A DNA stretch of 44,275 nucleotides from Bacteroidales bacterium (GCA_017506175.1 JAFVNW010000053.1:1-44275), one strand, 5' to 3'; positions 15,151 through 24,647 are shown, numbered from the stretch's first letter. Program-made: numbers and translations. Notes: generated from the sequence alone by a model not told the origin.

Positions 15151-15465
15151 TTACTCGTCTATAATGAAAACGTCTTCGTTGGGTTTTTTCATATTCAGCT
15201 CCTCACGGATGTATTTTTCCATCAGTCGGGGGTTTTGTTGAATCTCTTCGTAGGTGTATTGGTTGCTGAGATAGCCACGGGCCTGGTCGATGGCTTCCTG
15301 CGTTTTTTTCGCCTCGGAGCGCAGAGACTGATGCTTCTTGAAATTGCTTTCGGAAAAGAAAAAGACATAGACTAATGGAAGCAAAAAGGTCAGGATATAG
15401 GCTATGATTTTTATCTTCCGCTTGTTTTCCGGGGTGATGACTATTTTTTTTCTTTCCTTTTTCAT
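15151..15465 (-). CDS. Septum-formation initiator (FtsB/DivIC-like)
   Basis: This small bitopic membrane protein of 104 residues has a basic cytoplasmic N-terminus (1-19), a single transmembrane helix (about 20-37) and a coiled-coil stretch (about 42-70) ending in LMEKYIREELNMKKPNEDVF. That ending is typical of FtsB/DivIC proteins, which form the division complex with FtsL and FtsQ. It sits between ftsW and aroQ. The start at 15465 gives the expected topology; a longer overlapping frame here is a shadow. Confidence 0.85.
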   Translation of the reverse strand: MKKERKKIVITPENKRKIKIIAYILTFLLPLVYVFFFSESNFKKHQSLRSEAKKTQEAIDQARGYLSNQYTYEEIQQNPRLMEKYIREELNMKKPNEDVFIIDE

Positions 15466-15491
15466 ATATGATGGTGAGGACTTTAGTTGAG

Positions 15492-16715
15492 TTATGCGTT
15501 TTCTTCCACTTCTTCGTCCTCGTCCCAGTCGTTCTGCTTGGCAATGTTGATGAGGATGCCGATGGCTGCAGAGGTCACAATCAGGTTGGTGAGGCCGCGG
15601 CTGATGAAGGGAAGTGTTTGCCCGGTGGCCGGAATCATTCCGACGTTCACGGCAATGTGAATCAGAGCCTGTCCCACAATGAGCACGCCTATGCCAACGG
15701 TAAAGTAGCAGGCAAAGGTGCCTGGTTTGACTCGTCGGGAGATTTTCAGCGATATGTTGAACAAGATGATATATAGTAGAATGATGAAAATGCCTGCGAC
15801 GATGGTGAACTCCTCGCAAATCATGGCGAATACGAAGTCGTTCTCGCCTTCCGACATTTTGCCCTTCATCATTCCCTTTCCTGGGCCGGCGGGGCGGGTG
15901 AGCGAGCGGGCAATGGCGGTCTTGGCCATTACCATCTGGCGACCGTAACCCTCCACATCGCTTTCTCCTGTGAAGAAGAACTTGATTCGGTTGAAGCCGG
16001 TTGCGCCGCGCGTCTTCACCTCCTTGTCTGCCACTTCGGTGTCCTGCTTCGCCCGATCGTGAAGGGTGTCGTACGTGAGGTAGATGCCTCCGCATATACC
16101 CATGACAAGAACAAAAAATAAGATGTATTTAAACCTGATATTCGTTACGAATAGAATTGACAACCCTGTGATTGATAGTAAAATAGCAGTGGAGATGTTT
16201 CGCATTGCAATCATGGCGATGAAAATGGCGAGAACAATCATGGCCGTAAAATAGAGTTGGTTTCCCACCTGTTCTTTTTGAAATTCGCATTCTTTGTTGG
16301 ACAGGTTCCTGATTTTTGCCTCTTTGTCGATACGGGCAAATTTCCGTGGAAGCCGGGCGAGAAAGGCCGACATGTAGAATACGACAATGATGGTGACGAT
16401 GTAGAGGGTTTGTATCTTTGCTCCGCCGATGCTCAGGCTTCGACCGCCGCCACCTGACCCGAAAATCAGGGTGATGACGAGCAGGACAAAGGCCAGTAGC
16501 AGGGCGATGGTTGAGAATTTGTTGAGGAATTTATAGGATATTTTGGAGAATAGAATCATAATTCCCAACCCTACAAGCACGTTGATGAGGGAGGTGAGTA
16601 TTTTGCCTGTCAGGCTATAGGACGCGCACAGTGAAATCAGCGACAGGAACGCGTAGCAGGCGTAGATGCCGTAATGTAATTTCGTTGTCTGGGTAGATGG
16701 CGTTTTTTCTGGCAT
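15492..16715 (-). CDS. ftsW: Lipid II polymerase FtsW (SEDS family)
   Basis: This polytopic SEDS protein of 407 residues polymerises septal peptidoglycan together with its penicillin-binding partner. About ten hydrophobic helices are visible. The long extracytoplasmic loop carries the conserved region around GRQMVMAKTAIARS and GEGENDFVFAMICEE-like residues (here SEGENDFVFAMICEE). The C-terminal motif reads GMIPATGQTLPFISRG, close to the family's PVTGxxLPFxSxG. The tail is acidic. It begins 1 nt after the murD-like stop codon, so translation is probably coupled. murG and murC, which often follow, are absent here. Confidence 0.92.
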   Translation of the reverse strand: MPEKTPSTQTTKLHYGIYACYAFLSLISLCASYSLTGKILTSLINVLVGLGIMILFSKISYKFLNKFSTIALLLAFVLLVITLIFGSGGGGRSLSIGGAKIQTLYIVTIIVVFYMSAFLARLPRKFARIDKEAKIRNLSNKECEFQKEQVGNQLYFTAMIVLAIFIAMIAMRNISTAILLSITGLSILFVTNIRFKYILFFVLVMGICGGIYLTYDTLHDRAKQDTEVADKEVKTRGATGFNRIKFFFTGESDVEGYGRQMVMAKTAIARSLTRPAGPGKGMMKGKMSEGENDFVFAMICEEFTIVAGIFIILLYIILFNISLKISRRVKPGTFACYFTVGIGVLIVGQALIHIAVNVGMIPATGQTLPFISRGLTNLIVTSAAIGILINIAKQNDWDEDEEVEENA

Positions 16716-16716
16716 G

Positions 16717-17274
16717 TCAGAGTTGGGCTACTGCTTTTTTGAATTGGGTTCCGCGTTCTGCCGTGCTTTCGTTGAATCGGGCATCGGCAGGGATTCCAGG
16801 GGAGAAGAGAATCTCGTCGCCCGACGGGGTGCTGTAAAACGCTATTCTCACCGCCGTTTCCAGATCATTGCACCAGTCGTGATTGATGTTCAGTGCATCA
16901 AAAAAGATGCGGCTCTCCTCGTTGTTGTCTCCGAAGAAAATGATGTGGTTGACTTTTTCCACGATGAGTTGGAGAAGGTTCAGTTCGATATCGCTCCAAT
17001 GGGTGAATGAAGTTATCCAAGTGACCTGCTTGGTCGCGTCGGACAGTGCCAGGAAAATGCCGTTCTGGTTGGTGCAGGCGGAGTCGTTCACGAAATCCAC
17101 GCCGCGGATGTTCTTCACGAACTCCATTTTGTGCTCGTGGTAGTTCTGGGCCTCCATGTTGTTCAAACCTGCCCAACGGCTGTCAAGCAGCTCCTGAAAA
17201 TCGCGGACTTCCGCAGTGTTTCTGGAGTATCCGATTCCGTACTCTCCTTTGATGCTGTTTCTGTTTTTGCTCAT
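16717..17274 (-). CDS. MurD C-terminal domain-only protein
   Basis: This gene sits exactly where murD is expected, between mraY (2 nt gap) and ftsW (1 nt gap), but encodes only 185 residues instead of about 440. From residue 48 it matches the MurD C-terminal Rossmann-like domain: HKMEFVKNIRGV, then NDSACTN in place of the usual NDSKATN, and at the end SPGIPADARFN and ERGTQFKKAV. The UDP-binding N-terminal domain and the central ATPase domain with its P-loop are missing. The family's lysine in NDSK is Ala, and the GGxDKGxD lysine loop reads TSFTHWSD, so substrate-binding residues are changed too. The frame is intact and tightly coupled, arguing against simple decay. It cannot ligate D-glutamate alone; a regulatory or scaffold role is a guess. 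Confidence 0.82.
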   Translation of the reverse strand: MSKNRNSIKGEYGIGYSRNTAEVRDFQELLDSRWAGLNNMEAQNYHEHKMEFVKNIRGVDFVNDSACTNQNGIFLALSDATKQVTWITSFTHWSDIELNLLQLIVEKVNHIIFFGDNNEESRIFFDALNINHDWCNDLETAVRIAFYSTPSGDEILFSPGIPADARFNESTAERGTQFKKAVAQL

Positions 17275-17276
17275 AA

Positions 17277-18533
17277 CTATCTGAGTTTTAGGGTTACAAG
17301 GGTCAATACGACCAATAATATGCTAACTACGATGAATCTCTGGACGATTTTATTCTCGTTCATCCCTTTCTTTTGGTAATGATGGTGTATGGGGGACATC
17401 AGGAACACACGTTTCCCTTCACCGTACTTTTTGCGAGTATAGACAAAATATCTGTTTTGAATGATGACCGAAAGGCTTTCAATGAGGAAGATGCCGCATA
17501 GCAGTGGGATGAGCAGCTCTTTGCGGATGATGACGCAGGAGACGGCGATGATGCCGCCGAGTGTCAGGCTGCCGGTGTCGCCCATGAAGATTTGTGCAGG
17601 GTAGCAGTTCCACCAGTAGAAGCCGATGAGCGAGCCAATCAGTGCGGCGGCGAAGATTACCAGTTCGCTGATGTGCGGGATGTACATGATGTTCAGGTAA
17701 TCCGCGAAAATGACGTTGCCGGACACGTAGGCGAGTATGGCGATGCCCACAGCCACTGGCGCCGATGTCCCCGTAGCCAGTCCGTCGAGCCCGTCGGTGA
17801 GGTTGGCTCCATTGGAAACGGCCACAATGATGAAGATGATGATCGGAATGTATAGCAGAAACGACCAGCGCCCGTCCTCATCTCCAAGCCATTGTGTAAG
17901 CCACGCATAGTCGAATTCGTTGTTCTTCACAAACGGAATGGTGGTTTTGGTGGAATGGATGGCCGGCGTTTTTCCCATCTCTACCGTGCTGCTGCTCCCA
18001 TTGTTGGCCCTCAATATTTCATCAGAGGTGATGGCAGTCGTCCTGACGTGTACATCTTCTTGAATCACTGCATCGGGATGGAAGTACATCACCACTGCCA
18101 CGACGAACCCTAAAACAACCTGCCCGATCAGTTTCGCCTTTCCAGTCAATCCTTTTTTGTTGTGTTTGAAAACTTTGATGTAATCATCGATGAAGCCCAG
18201 TACGCCAAGCCATATCGTCGTGAAAATCATCAGGATGATGTAGATGTTGTCCAGTCGGTTGAGCAACAGTACGGGGATGAGGATGGCGGCGATGATGAGC
18301 AGTCCCCCCATCGTAGGAGTCCCCGCCTTTTCGCTTTGGCCGGCCAGTCCGAGGTCGCGAATTGTCTCTCCGATTTGCTTTTTCCTCAGGAAATTGATGA
18401 ACGATTTGCCGAACACCATGGCGATAATGAGCGACAGCACAAAAGCAATTGCTGCGCGGAATGAAATGTACTGGAACACCCCCGCTCCCGGAAAATTCTT
18501 TGTTTCAAGCCAATCGAATAAATAGTATAGCAT
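17277..18533 (-). CDS. mraY: Phospho-MurNAc-pentapeptide translocase
   Basis: This membrane enzyme makes lipid I from UDP-MurNAc-pentapeptide and undecaprenyl phosphate. The 418-residue chain has about ten helices and the catalytic aspartate motifs FIDDYIKVF and [12 protein letters not shown], followed by FMGDTGSL and the histidine-rich [13 protein letters not shown] polar insertion of some 60 residues (about 150-210) precedes the TDG motif, as is usual in Bacteroidota. It starts 4 nt after the murE stop codon, within the operon. Confidence 0.95.
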   Translation of the reverse strand: MLYYLFDWLETKNFPGAGVFQYISFRAAIAFVLSLIIAMVFGKSFINFLRKKQIGETIRDLGLAGQSEKAGTPTMGGLLIIAAILIPVLLLNRLDNIYIILMIFTTIWLGVLGFIDDYIKVFKHNKKGLTGKAKLIGQVVLGFVVAVVMYFHPDAVIQEDVHVRTTAITSDEILRANNGSSSTVEMGKTPAIHSTKTTIPFVKNNEFDYAWLTQWLGDEDGRWSFLLYIPIIIFIIVAVSNGANLTDGLDGLATGTSAPVAVGIAILAYVSGNVIFADYLNIMYIPHISELVIFAAALIGSLIGFYWWNCYPAQIFMGDTGSLTLGGIIAVSCVIIRKELLIPLLCGIFLIESLSVIIQNRYFVYTRKKYGEGKRVFLMSPIHHHYQKKGMNENKIVQRFIVVSILLVVLTLVTLKLR

Positions 18534-18537
18534 AGTC

Positions 18538-20019
18538 TTACTTTTTTAATTCCCAGTTGATTTCCACCTCTTCGACATCGTCGAAGTGATGTTTTACGCC
18601 TTTAATATCTTGATACTTCTCGTGTCCTTTCCCCGCAATCAGCACCACGCCATGGTCGCGCATCATCATGCAAGCCGTCTTGATGGCCTCATGGCGGTTT
18701 TCAATGATGAGCACCCTGTTTTTGGTATCTGCGGGAATGCCGGCTTCCATGTCTTTGAGGATGGCGTCGGGTTCCTCAAAGCGGGGGTTGTCGGAGGTGA
18801 GAATGACCTTGTCGCTGTAGCGGCAAGCGAGTTCCGCCATTTCCGGTCGTTTAAGTGCGTCGCGGTTGCCGCCGCATCCCACAACGGTCATCACCTCTTC
18901 GCCCGGACTGGTGATGTCGCGGATGGTGGACAGCACATTCTGGAGTGCGTCGGGCGTGTGTGCGTAATCGACGATTGCCACGCCCCCCTGCGGGTTGCGG
19001 ATGACGTGGAAGCGCCCTTCGGCGGAGCCCAGTTCGCTCATCTTGACGAGCACTTCGTCAGAAGGAATCCCCAAGAGAACTGCCGTCGCGTAAATCGCCG
19101 TCAGGTTGTAGGCGTTGAATTTGCCCGACAAACGGAAATAGGACTCTTGCCCGTTGATGTTGAGGTGTAGCCCTTCGAAACTGTTGTCAATGATTTTTGT
19201 CTTGAACTCCGCATCCGTCCGGAGTGCGTATCTATACACTTTCGCTGGGGTGTTCTGTACCATCACCATTCCGTTTTTGTCGTCGATGTTGGTGAGGGCG
19301 AAGGCTGTGGCAGGCAAATGGTCGAAGAAGGCCTTTTTAGCTTGAATGTAACGGGCGAATGTCTTGTGGAAGTCGAGATGGTCGTGGGTGATGTTGCTGA
19401 AGATGCCCCCTGTAAAGTGCAGACCTTCAATGCGATGTTGGCAGATGGCGTGCGAACTGACTTCCATAAAGCAGAATTCGCATCCTGCATCTACCATCTG
19501 GCGCAACAAGCTGTTCAGTTCCAATGCGTCGGGTGTGGTGTGAGTGGAAGTGATTTCCTTGTCGCCGATTTTGTTCACTATGGTGGAAAGAAGTCCAGTG
19601 GGGTAGCCGAGGTTGGAGAACAAACGGTGCAGCAGGGTGACGGTGGTTGTTTTGCCGTTGGTGCCTGTGATGCCCACCAGTTTCAACTGCTGGCTGGGGA
19701 AGTCGTAGTAGGCGGAGGCCAGTTGCCCTAATGCGATGGAGGCGTCTTTTACCAGAATGTAGCCGACATTGTCAGCCAGTTTTTCCGGCATTTTCTCGCA
19801 AACGATGACGCCGGCGCCAGCTGAAATCGCCTGCGGGATGTAGAGATGTCCGTCGGTCTGGGTGCCGCGTTGCGCCACGTAGATGGATGTAACGCTTTGA
19901 TTGTCAAATTTCTGTACTTTTCTAGAATCAAAGGTGAGGCACGCCGCTGTCACGTCGGGGGCAATGCCGTTGATATCTACATAGTCGATATAATTCAGTA
20001 AAAACGATAGCTTTTTCAC
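18538..20019 (-). CDS. murE: UDP-MurNAc-tripeptide synthetase
   Basis: This cytoplasmic Mur ligase adds the third amino acid of the stem peptide. In 493 residues it shows the N-terminal UDP-binding domain, the P-loop [11 protein letters not shown] (near 117), the central domain with EVSSHAI, and the C-terminal domain with the motif [13 protein letters not shown] at that point is the signature of enzymes using meso-diaminopimelate, so a DAP-type wall is inferred. It lies 77 nt after ftsI in the same operon. Unlike its neighbour murD, it keeps all three domains. Confidence 0.95.
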   Translation of the reverse strand: MKKLSFLLNYIDYVDINGIAPDVTAACLTFDSRKVQKFDNQSVTSIYVAQRGTQTDGHLYIPQAISAGAGVIVCEKMPEKLADNVGYILVKDASIALGQLASAYYDFPSQQLKLVGITGTNGKTTTVTLLHRLFSNLGYPTGLLSTIVNKIGDKEITSTHTTPDALELNSLLRQMVDAGCEFCFMEVSSHAICQHRIEGLHFTGGIFSNITHDHLDFHKTFARYIQAKKAFFDHLPATAFALTNIDDKNGMVMVQNTPAKVYRYALRTDAEFKTKIIDNSFEGLHLNINGQESYFRLSGKFNAYNLTAIYATAVLLGIPSDEVLVKMSELGSAEGRFHVIRNPQGGVAIVDYAHTPDALQNVLSTIRDITSPGEEVMTVVGCGGNRDALKRPEMAELACRYSDKVILTSDNPRFEEPDAILKDMEAGIPADTKNRVLIIENRHEAIKTACMMMRDHGVVLIAGKGHEKYQDIKGVKHHFDDVEEVEINWELKK

Positions 20020-20096
20020 GTATCAGTAAAGGTTTTTCAATAAGTTGGTATAATGGTCAGGAGGGCAAAAGGTGAACAACAAAAAGGTGTTTGCCG

Positions 20097-22340
20097 CTAA
20101 CCGGGACTCAGCGTGAGCATGACGGTATTGTTTCCAGGGTTATAGGATTGGCTTTTTACGATTCCATAGCCCGACATTTGCACGTTGTAGCCGCGGTTGC
20201 GTAGTTCGCAGACGGCATCGGCAGCGCAAAGGCCGGTCACAACGGGGATTTTCCCGTTCATGGGCAACTTGTATGGGATGATGGTTGTTGGGGTCTCTTT
20301 TTTTGAGATCCAGTATCCGTTGGAAGTGGGTCGGGTGAGGTGGATCGACCAGCTTTCGGCTACGCTGGCGAGCTCTTTGGAGAGGATGGGGTGACGGAAG
20401 GAGATGTGGTGTCGCGACTCTTCGAAATTCTGGGGTTGTGCCATGATTTGGTTGGCGATTTTCGCAAAAACTTCGACTGCTTCACCGCTGCCGGCCTGTC
20501 CCACGTCGAACAGATAGACGATACAGGTGTATTGGGGGGCGTTGGCTGGAAAATAGCCGCAGAAGGAGATGCAGTTTCCTCCTTGGTCGTATCCTTTCCC
20601 TTTCCGATAGACGTCGCGGGTGCCAGTTTTGCCGGCTATGTCCACGTTGGGGGCATATAGTTTGCTGCGGGCGTAGGCGGTTCCGGGCTCTTCTGCGGCC
20701 ACTGCGTGCAGGAACTGCTTGGCGATGGCGATTGTTTTTGCGCTGGCTATCTGCTTGTTGATGACTTTGGTGGGGTATTCAATCTCCTTCCCTCCGATGC
20801 TCGCTTTCGACACGAAGCGAGGTTGAACCATGGTGCCGTTGTTGGCCACGGCATTGTAATAGAGCAGGGTCTGCATCGGGGTCATTGTGAAGCTGGCACC
20901 GAAATAGTGCGCGTATTGGTCTGTGAAATAGCGGCTGTTGGGGAGCATGGAAGCAATGGCGAGCGGTCCCACCTGTCCGATTTGCGCGTTGCACGAGATT
21001 GTGATGTAGAGCGAGTCGATTTTGCGGACATAATCCTTGTAACTCGGAAAAGCATCCTGCATCATCATGGCGATGCCGACATTGGAAGAGCGTTGGAAAA
21101 CCTCCTTGATGCTGGCATTGGTTTTCTCGTCGTGGTTTTTGGAGTGCGAGTCGTGCTGTGTATATCTTTTCCCTCTGAATGTGAAAGTGTGGTGGAAGAC
21201 GGAGTATCGGCGGGTAGTGTCGCCTTTCATTTGTTCCAGATAGGCGAGCATGGAGGCGAGTTTGAAGGTGGAACCGGGTTCTGCTGAGCTGGGAAGCATG
21301 GCGTAGTTGCGGTCTTCGCGGTAGGAGAGTGTGCCGTTTGCGGTGTCAATGCCCAGGTTGCAGATGGCTTTGATGTCGCCGGTCGCTGTCTCCATCACGA
21401 TGGCGCAACCCCACTTCGCATGAAGTTGTTTGGCTTTTGCAGTCACCTCCTTGTGCACGATTTTTTGTATGTCAACATTGAGTGTGGTGTAGAGGTCGCC
21501 TCCGCTGACCAGCGGATTGTCCACTTCCAGCGGAACCGCGATGCCGTTCACGTGCAGTGTCCGGCGGATGCCGGGGGTGCCTGCAAGAATGGAGTTGAAT
21601 GTGTCGCAGCCGTCAATGCCGTTTTTGTTCTCCATGCTGCCCAATATGCGGCCGGCAAGGTCGCCGTAGGGATGCAGGCGAACCGTCAGGTGCCGGCTGC
21701 CCTTGTCTAAGATGAAGGAGAATCTGTAGTTTTTGGTTGAGTCCAGACCGTAGCGGGGACAGTCCTTCGGTGTGATGGTCCCGCTGAGTACGGGCAGTTT
21801 GCGGATTATGGCTATGTCTTTGTCAAAGACCATCTTGTTGCGTTTGCACACGTTTTCTTCGGTGAAAATCTGCACGCGTTTGCGGTCTTTGAAGGCTTGT
21901 TCGAATTTCGCCTTGTATTTTTCCACCGTCATGTTGGGGTAGCGGTTGTGGAATTGTCGGTAGAAGGCGCGCGACAAGTCCATGATCAGCGTGTCGAGGT
22001 AGGGTGATGTCTTCGGGTTGGGGAAAATCTTGTCGTTCTCGTTGAAGTTTTTCCCGTCGATGCCGATGGGATAGACGCGTACGTCGGAGACCAGCGGGCG
22101 GCTCTTCTCATCGTAGATGACGCCTCGCATCGGCTTCAACTGGTCCTCCACCACGCAGTTCGCCTGTTGCTCGTGTGACAGCCTCAGGAACGAGTCGGTC
22201 GAGTACACGGTGTACATCTCTTCATCGCCGCTGTATTTCTCGTTTTGGAAAACGGTCAGGTAAAACATCCCCAGCATGCAGGCGCAGAGTCCTCCGACGA
22301 AGATTCCCAGCAATAGTTTGATTTTCCCTTCTAATTTCAC
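20097..22340 (-). CDS. ftsI: Division-specific penicillin-binding protein with PASTA domain
   Basis: This is a class B transpeptidase of 747 residues that cross-links septal peptidoglycan. A short cytoplasmic N-terminus and one transmembrane helix (about 8-28) anchor it. The dimerisation region starts at MRGVIYDEKSRPL. The transpeptidase domain has the active-site S357-T-F-K, S418-S-N and K571-T-G motifs, all intact. A C-terminal PASTA-like domain (about 690-747, KIPVVTGLCAADAVCELRN) follows. Its place between ftsL and murE is the standard one. Confidence 0.95.
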   Translation of the reverse strand: MKLEGKIKLLLGIFVGGLCACMLGMFYLTVFQNEKYSGDEEMYTVYSTDSFLRLSHEQQANCVVEDQLKPMRGVIYDEKSRPLVSDVRVYPIGIDGKNFNENDKIFPNPKTSPYLDTLIMDLSRAFYRQFHNRYPNMTVEKYKAKFEQAFKDRKRVQIFTEENVCKRNKMVFDKDIAIIRKLPVLSGTITPKDCPRYGLDSTKNYRFSFILDKGSRHLTVRLHPYGDLAGRILGSMENKNGIDGCDTFNSILAGTPGIRRTLHVNGIAVPLEVDNPLVSGGDLYTTLNVDIQKIVHKEVTAKAKQLHAKWGCAIVMETATGDIKAICNLGIDTANGTLSYREDRNYAMLPSSAEPGSTFKLASMLAYLEQMKGDTTRRYSVFHHTFTFRGKRYTQHDSHSKNHDEKTNASIKEVFQRSSNVGIAMMMQDAFPSYKDYVRKIDSLYITISCNAQIGQVGPLAIASMLPNSRYFTDQYAHYFGASFTMTPMQTLLYYNAVANNGTMVQPRFVSKASIGGKEIEYPTKVINKQIASAKTIAIAKQFLHAVAAEEPGTAYARSKLYAPNVDIAGKTGTRDVYRKGKGYDQGGNCISFCGYFPANAPQYTCIVYLFDVGQAGSGEAVEVFAKIANQIMAQPQNFEESRHHISFRHPILSKELASVAESWSIHLTRPTSNGYWISKKETPTTIIPYKLPMNGKIPVVTGLCAADAVCELRNRGYNVQMSGYGIVKSQSYNPGNNTVMLTLSPG

Positions 22341-22362
22341 GATGGCGGATGTTTGTTGATGA

Positions 22363-22767
22363 TTATTCTTCCTCGTCGGCCGTTTCGGCTTTCGGGGTGC
22401 TTATTCTATAAAATTCGTTGGCATTGGCGGCCTCGAAGCCTTGTTCGGCGGCCTGTTCGCGCAGTGCCTCCTCCTCTTCGGTGTATAGTACCTCGTTCAT
22501 CGACTTGAGATCGTGCATGACGGTTTCCTCCTCTTTCTGCAGTTCGAGTACCCGTTGTTCTTCCTGTTCTATTTTGCGTTCATTGAACACGCAGAGCAGG
22601 ATCACCACGACAAAAAGCGCCACCCATGCCACGAGGGATTTCCACGAGCGCACCAAATGCCGACCCTCGAACATCTCGCGGATGAAGCGGTTGAATTTCT
22701 TCGCTCCCTCCTTCTTCGGTTTGTCCGGCCTCTTTTCTGCCTGTGTTTTTTTTGCCGCTTGGTACAT
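22363..22767 (-). CDS. ftsL: FtsL-like cell division protein
   Basis: This small bitopic protein of 134 residues has a lysine-rich cytoplasmic N-terminus, one transmembrane helix (about 46-63, SLVAWVALFVVVILLCVF) and a glutamate-rich coiled coil (about 67-110). The topology, length and position between rsmH and ftsI match the Bacteroidota FtsL family, which bridges FtsB/DivIC and FtsI/FtsW in the divisome. Sequence conservation in this family is low, so the call rests mainly on context. Confidence 0.8.
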   Translation of the reverse strand: MYQAAKKTQAEKRPDKPKKEGAKKFNRFIREMFEGRHLVRSWKSLVAWVALFVVVILLCVFNERKIEQEEQRVLELQKEEETVMHDLKSMNEVLYTEEEEALREQAAEQGFEAANANEFYRISTPKAETADEEE

Positions 22768-22797
22768 GTCGCTTATTGTTTTATTCGTTGTCCGATG

Positions 22798-23694
22798 TCA
22801 ATTTCTCTTTTCGGCGATTCTGAGCTTGGCGCTTCGAGCGCGGGGGTTTTCGACAATCTCCCTTTCTTCGGGGACAATTGCTTTTTTAGTGATGATGTTG
22901 AACGGGGTGAGCGGGTTGCCGTAGAAGTCCTTTTCAATATTCCCGTCGAAGTTGCCGGATTTCATGAAGTTTTTCACAAGTCGGTCTTCCAAAGAGTGGT
23001 AGGAGATGATGGCGAGTCGTCCGCCGGGCTTGAGTGCGTCGGTGGTTTGTGACAGGAAATCGCGGAGCACGTCGAGTTCGTTGTTCACTTCGATGCGCAG
23101 GGCTTGGAAAATCTGTGAAAGCGTTTTGTTTTCCTTGTTGTGGGGCAGGAGGGAGGTCAGGATATCGACAAGTTGTGTGGTGGTGGTGATTGGGGTTTCG
23201 CGGGCTTTGTCGATGTGCAGGGCAATCTGCCTTGCGTTAGGCAGTTCGCCGTACTGCCGGAAGATGTCGGTGAGTTTCTGCGCGGGGTACTCATTGATGA
23301 TTTGGGCGGCAGAGAGGCCTTTGTTGCGGTTCATGCGCATGTCGAGTTCGCCGTCGAAGCGATGGGAGAAGCCTCGTTCGGGGGTGTCGAACTGGAAGGA
23401 GGAGACGCCGAGATCGGCAAGGATGGCGTCAACGGGGTATGCTTGGTAGTATTGGAGGAATTTCTTCAAGTGGCAGAAGTTGTAGGGGACGAACTGGAAT
23501 CGGCTGTCTTGCAAAGTGTTGCGTGCGGCATCCGGGTCCTGGTCGAAAGCGATGAGCCGGCCGTTCTCGTTCAATTGCTCAAGAATGCGTGCAGAGTGGC
23601 CTCCTCCTCCGAAGGTTACGTCCACGTAGATTCCGTCGGGCCGTATGTTCAGCCCGTCGATGGAGGTTTGAAGGAGTACGGGATTATGATACAC
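22798..23694 (-). CDS. rsmH: 16S rRNA m4C1402 methyltransferase
   Basis: This S-adenosylmethionine-dependent enzyme (MraW) N4-methylates C1402 in 16S rRNA. The 298-residue product begins MYHNPVLLQTSIDGL and has the cofactor-binding loop VTFGGGGHSARIL, DLGVSSFQFDTPERGFS, RMNRNKGLSA and the late ISYHSLEDRLVK. All are standard for the family. Its start overlaps the mraZ stop by 11 nt, the usual mraZ-rsmH coupling. Confidence 0.95.
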   Translation of the reverse strand: MYHNPVLLQTSIDGLNIRPDGIYVDVTFGGGGHSARILEQLNENGRLIAFDQDPDAARNTLQDSRFQFVPYNFCHLKKFLQYYQAYPVDAILADLGVSSFQFDTPERGFSHRFDGELDMRMNRNKGLSAAQIINEYPAQKLTDIFRQYGELPNARQIALHIDKARETPITTTTQLVDILTSLLPHNKENKTLSQIFQALRIEVNNELDVLRDFLSQTTDALKPGGRLAIISYHSLEDRLVKNFMKSGNFDGNIEKDFYGNPLTPFNIITKKAIVPEEREIVENPRARSAKLRIAEKRN

Positions 23695-24172
23695 TGTCGT
23701 CCTCCTTTCGGTTCAGGTTGAACTTGCCGGAGTGCATTTCTGCATTCATGGCGGCGAAATCGTCCGGGGTGATGGCATCGCATTCCGCGTTGAAATCGTC
23801 CACATTCCAGATTTCAATCTGTCCGTGGTCGAGCACGAGGACGGCATTGTTTTTTATTCCATATTTTTCCAGAAGGTTTTTCGGCAGCACGATTCGGTTC
23901 TGGGAGTCGCATTCCAGGTAGGCGCTTTGGCGGAGCAGGATGTTGCGGTATCTCTTCACTTCGACCATGTTTCGGTCCAATGAGTCCAGGAAAGCAGCCT
24001 GCGCTTTGTACGCGCTTTGCGTCCAAAGCATGATGTGCTTGCCAAAACCCACTGTGGCCCAGAAAGTACTCCGGTCATCCTCGTTCAACTCCTTCAGCAA
24101 AGCGGTGGGCAGCTTCAACCGCCCGTACTTCTCAAGGGTGACTTCAAACCATCTGTACTTTAAATCCGACAT
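23684..24172 (-). CDS. mraZ: MraZ transcriptional regulator
   Basis: This DNA-binding regulator of the dcw cluster has 162 residues and two SpoVT-AbrB-type half domains. The two motif regions read VTLEKYGRLKLPTALL (residues near 11-26) and CDSQNRIVLPKNLLEKYGI (near 89-107). The first has Glu where the family's DxKGR motif has Asp; the second keeps D-x-x-x-R. It is the first gene of the operon and usually represses it. No GGGTG-type MraZ boxes are evident in the AT-rich region upstream, so its own operator may differ here. Confidence 0.88.
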   Translation of the reverse strand: MSDLKYRWFEVTLEKYGRLKLPTALLKELNEDDRSTFWATVGFGKHIMLWTQSAYKAQAAFLDSLDRNMVEVKRYRNILLRQSAYLECDSQNRIVLPKNLLEKYGIKNNAVLVLDHGQIEIWNVDDFNAECDAITPDDFAAMNAEMHSGKFNLNRKEDDSVS

Positions 24173-24647
24173 ATTATTGGAAAATTAGAGGCGACAAAAT
24201 TATAATTAAATTTCGAATTTTCCACAATTTTATAATTATTTTTCAAAAAAAGTTAAAAAATATACTTAATCTATTGATTATCAATATGGAACAAAATGGA
24301 GATTTTAAAAATAAAATTTAGTTATAAACACTAAATTATTGATAATTTTGAAGTTAACTGAATTTTTTCAATGGTTTTATAACTATTTTATTATCAATAA
24401 TTTATTATTTTTAGTGGATGATAATTCTTCGGAATCTGGTTTTTTATGGAAAAAAATGGAGTAAAAAGGAGCGGAAAGGAGATTTTTGGAAGGGTTCGGT
24501 TCCTGTTACGCGTTTCGCCTGAATTCAAGTGCTTTGTGCAGGCATTTTTGCAATCCGATAATTCTTCTTTAAAAAAAGAGGGATTGTTATGTGGGTTTTG
24601 GAATAATATTCTTATTTTTGCACTCTAATTTTAAATATAATTAAAAG
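24173..24647. promoter_or_regulatory. AT-rich divergent intergenic region with mraZ -7 box and inverted repeats
   Basis: This 475-bp stretch between mraZ (leftward) and the T9SS cargo gene (rightward) has no convincing ORF. It holds a minus-strand -7 box TAATTTTG (24195-24202) for mraZ. It also holds a perfect 15-bp inverted repeat, TAAATTATTGATAAT at 24332-24346 with its complement at 24390-24404, and a related palindrome ATTGATTATCAAT at 24273-24285. TTTTCCACA (24219-24227) resembles a DnaA box with one mismatch. The region is strikingly AT-rich compared with its flanks. Confidence 0.55.
24613..24620 (+). promoter_or_regulatory. -7 box for the T9SS cargo gene
   Basis: TATTTTTG matches TAnnTTTG and lies 27 nt before the start codon at 24648. 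A -33 TTTG at the normal distance is not seen. Confidence 0.5.

Noticed and set aside
15466-16095. Upstream part of a long minus-strand frame ahead of the DivIC-like gene
   Set aside because: It is out of frame with ftsW and encodes Arg/His-rich nonsense typical of a shadow.
16717-17274. Frameshifted full-length murD
   Set aside because: mraY is complete and ends 2 nt upstream, so there is no room for the missing 250 residues in any frame.
24173-24647. Replication origin
   Set aside because: Only one near-match DnaA box was found, there is no dnaA or dnaN neighbour, and gene orientation does not stay divergent beyond 30.8 kb. Kept only as a low-confidence possibility in the findings.
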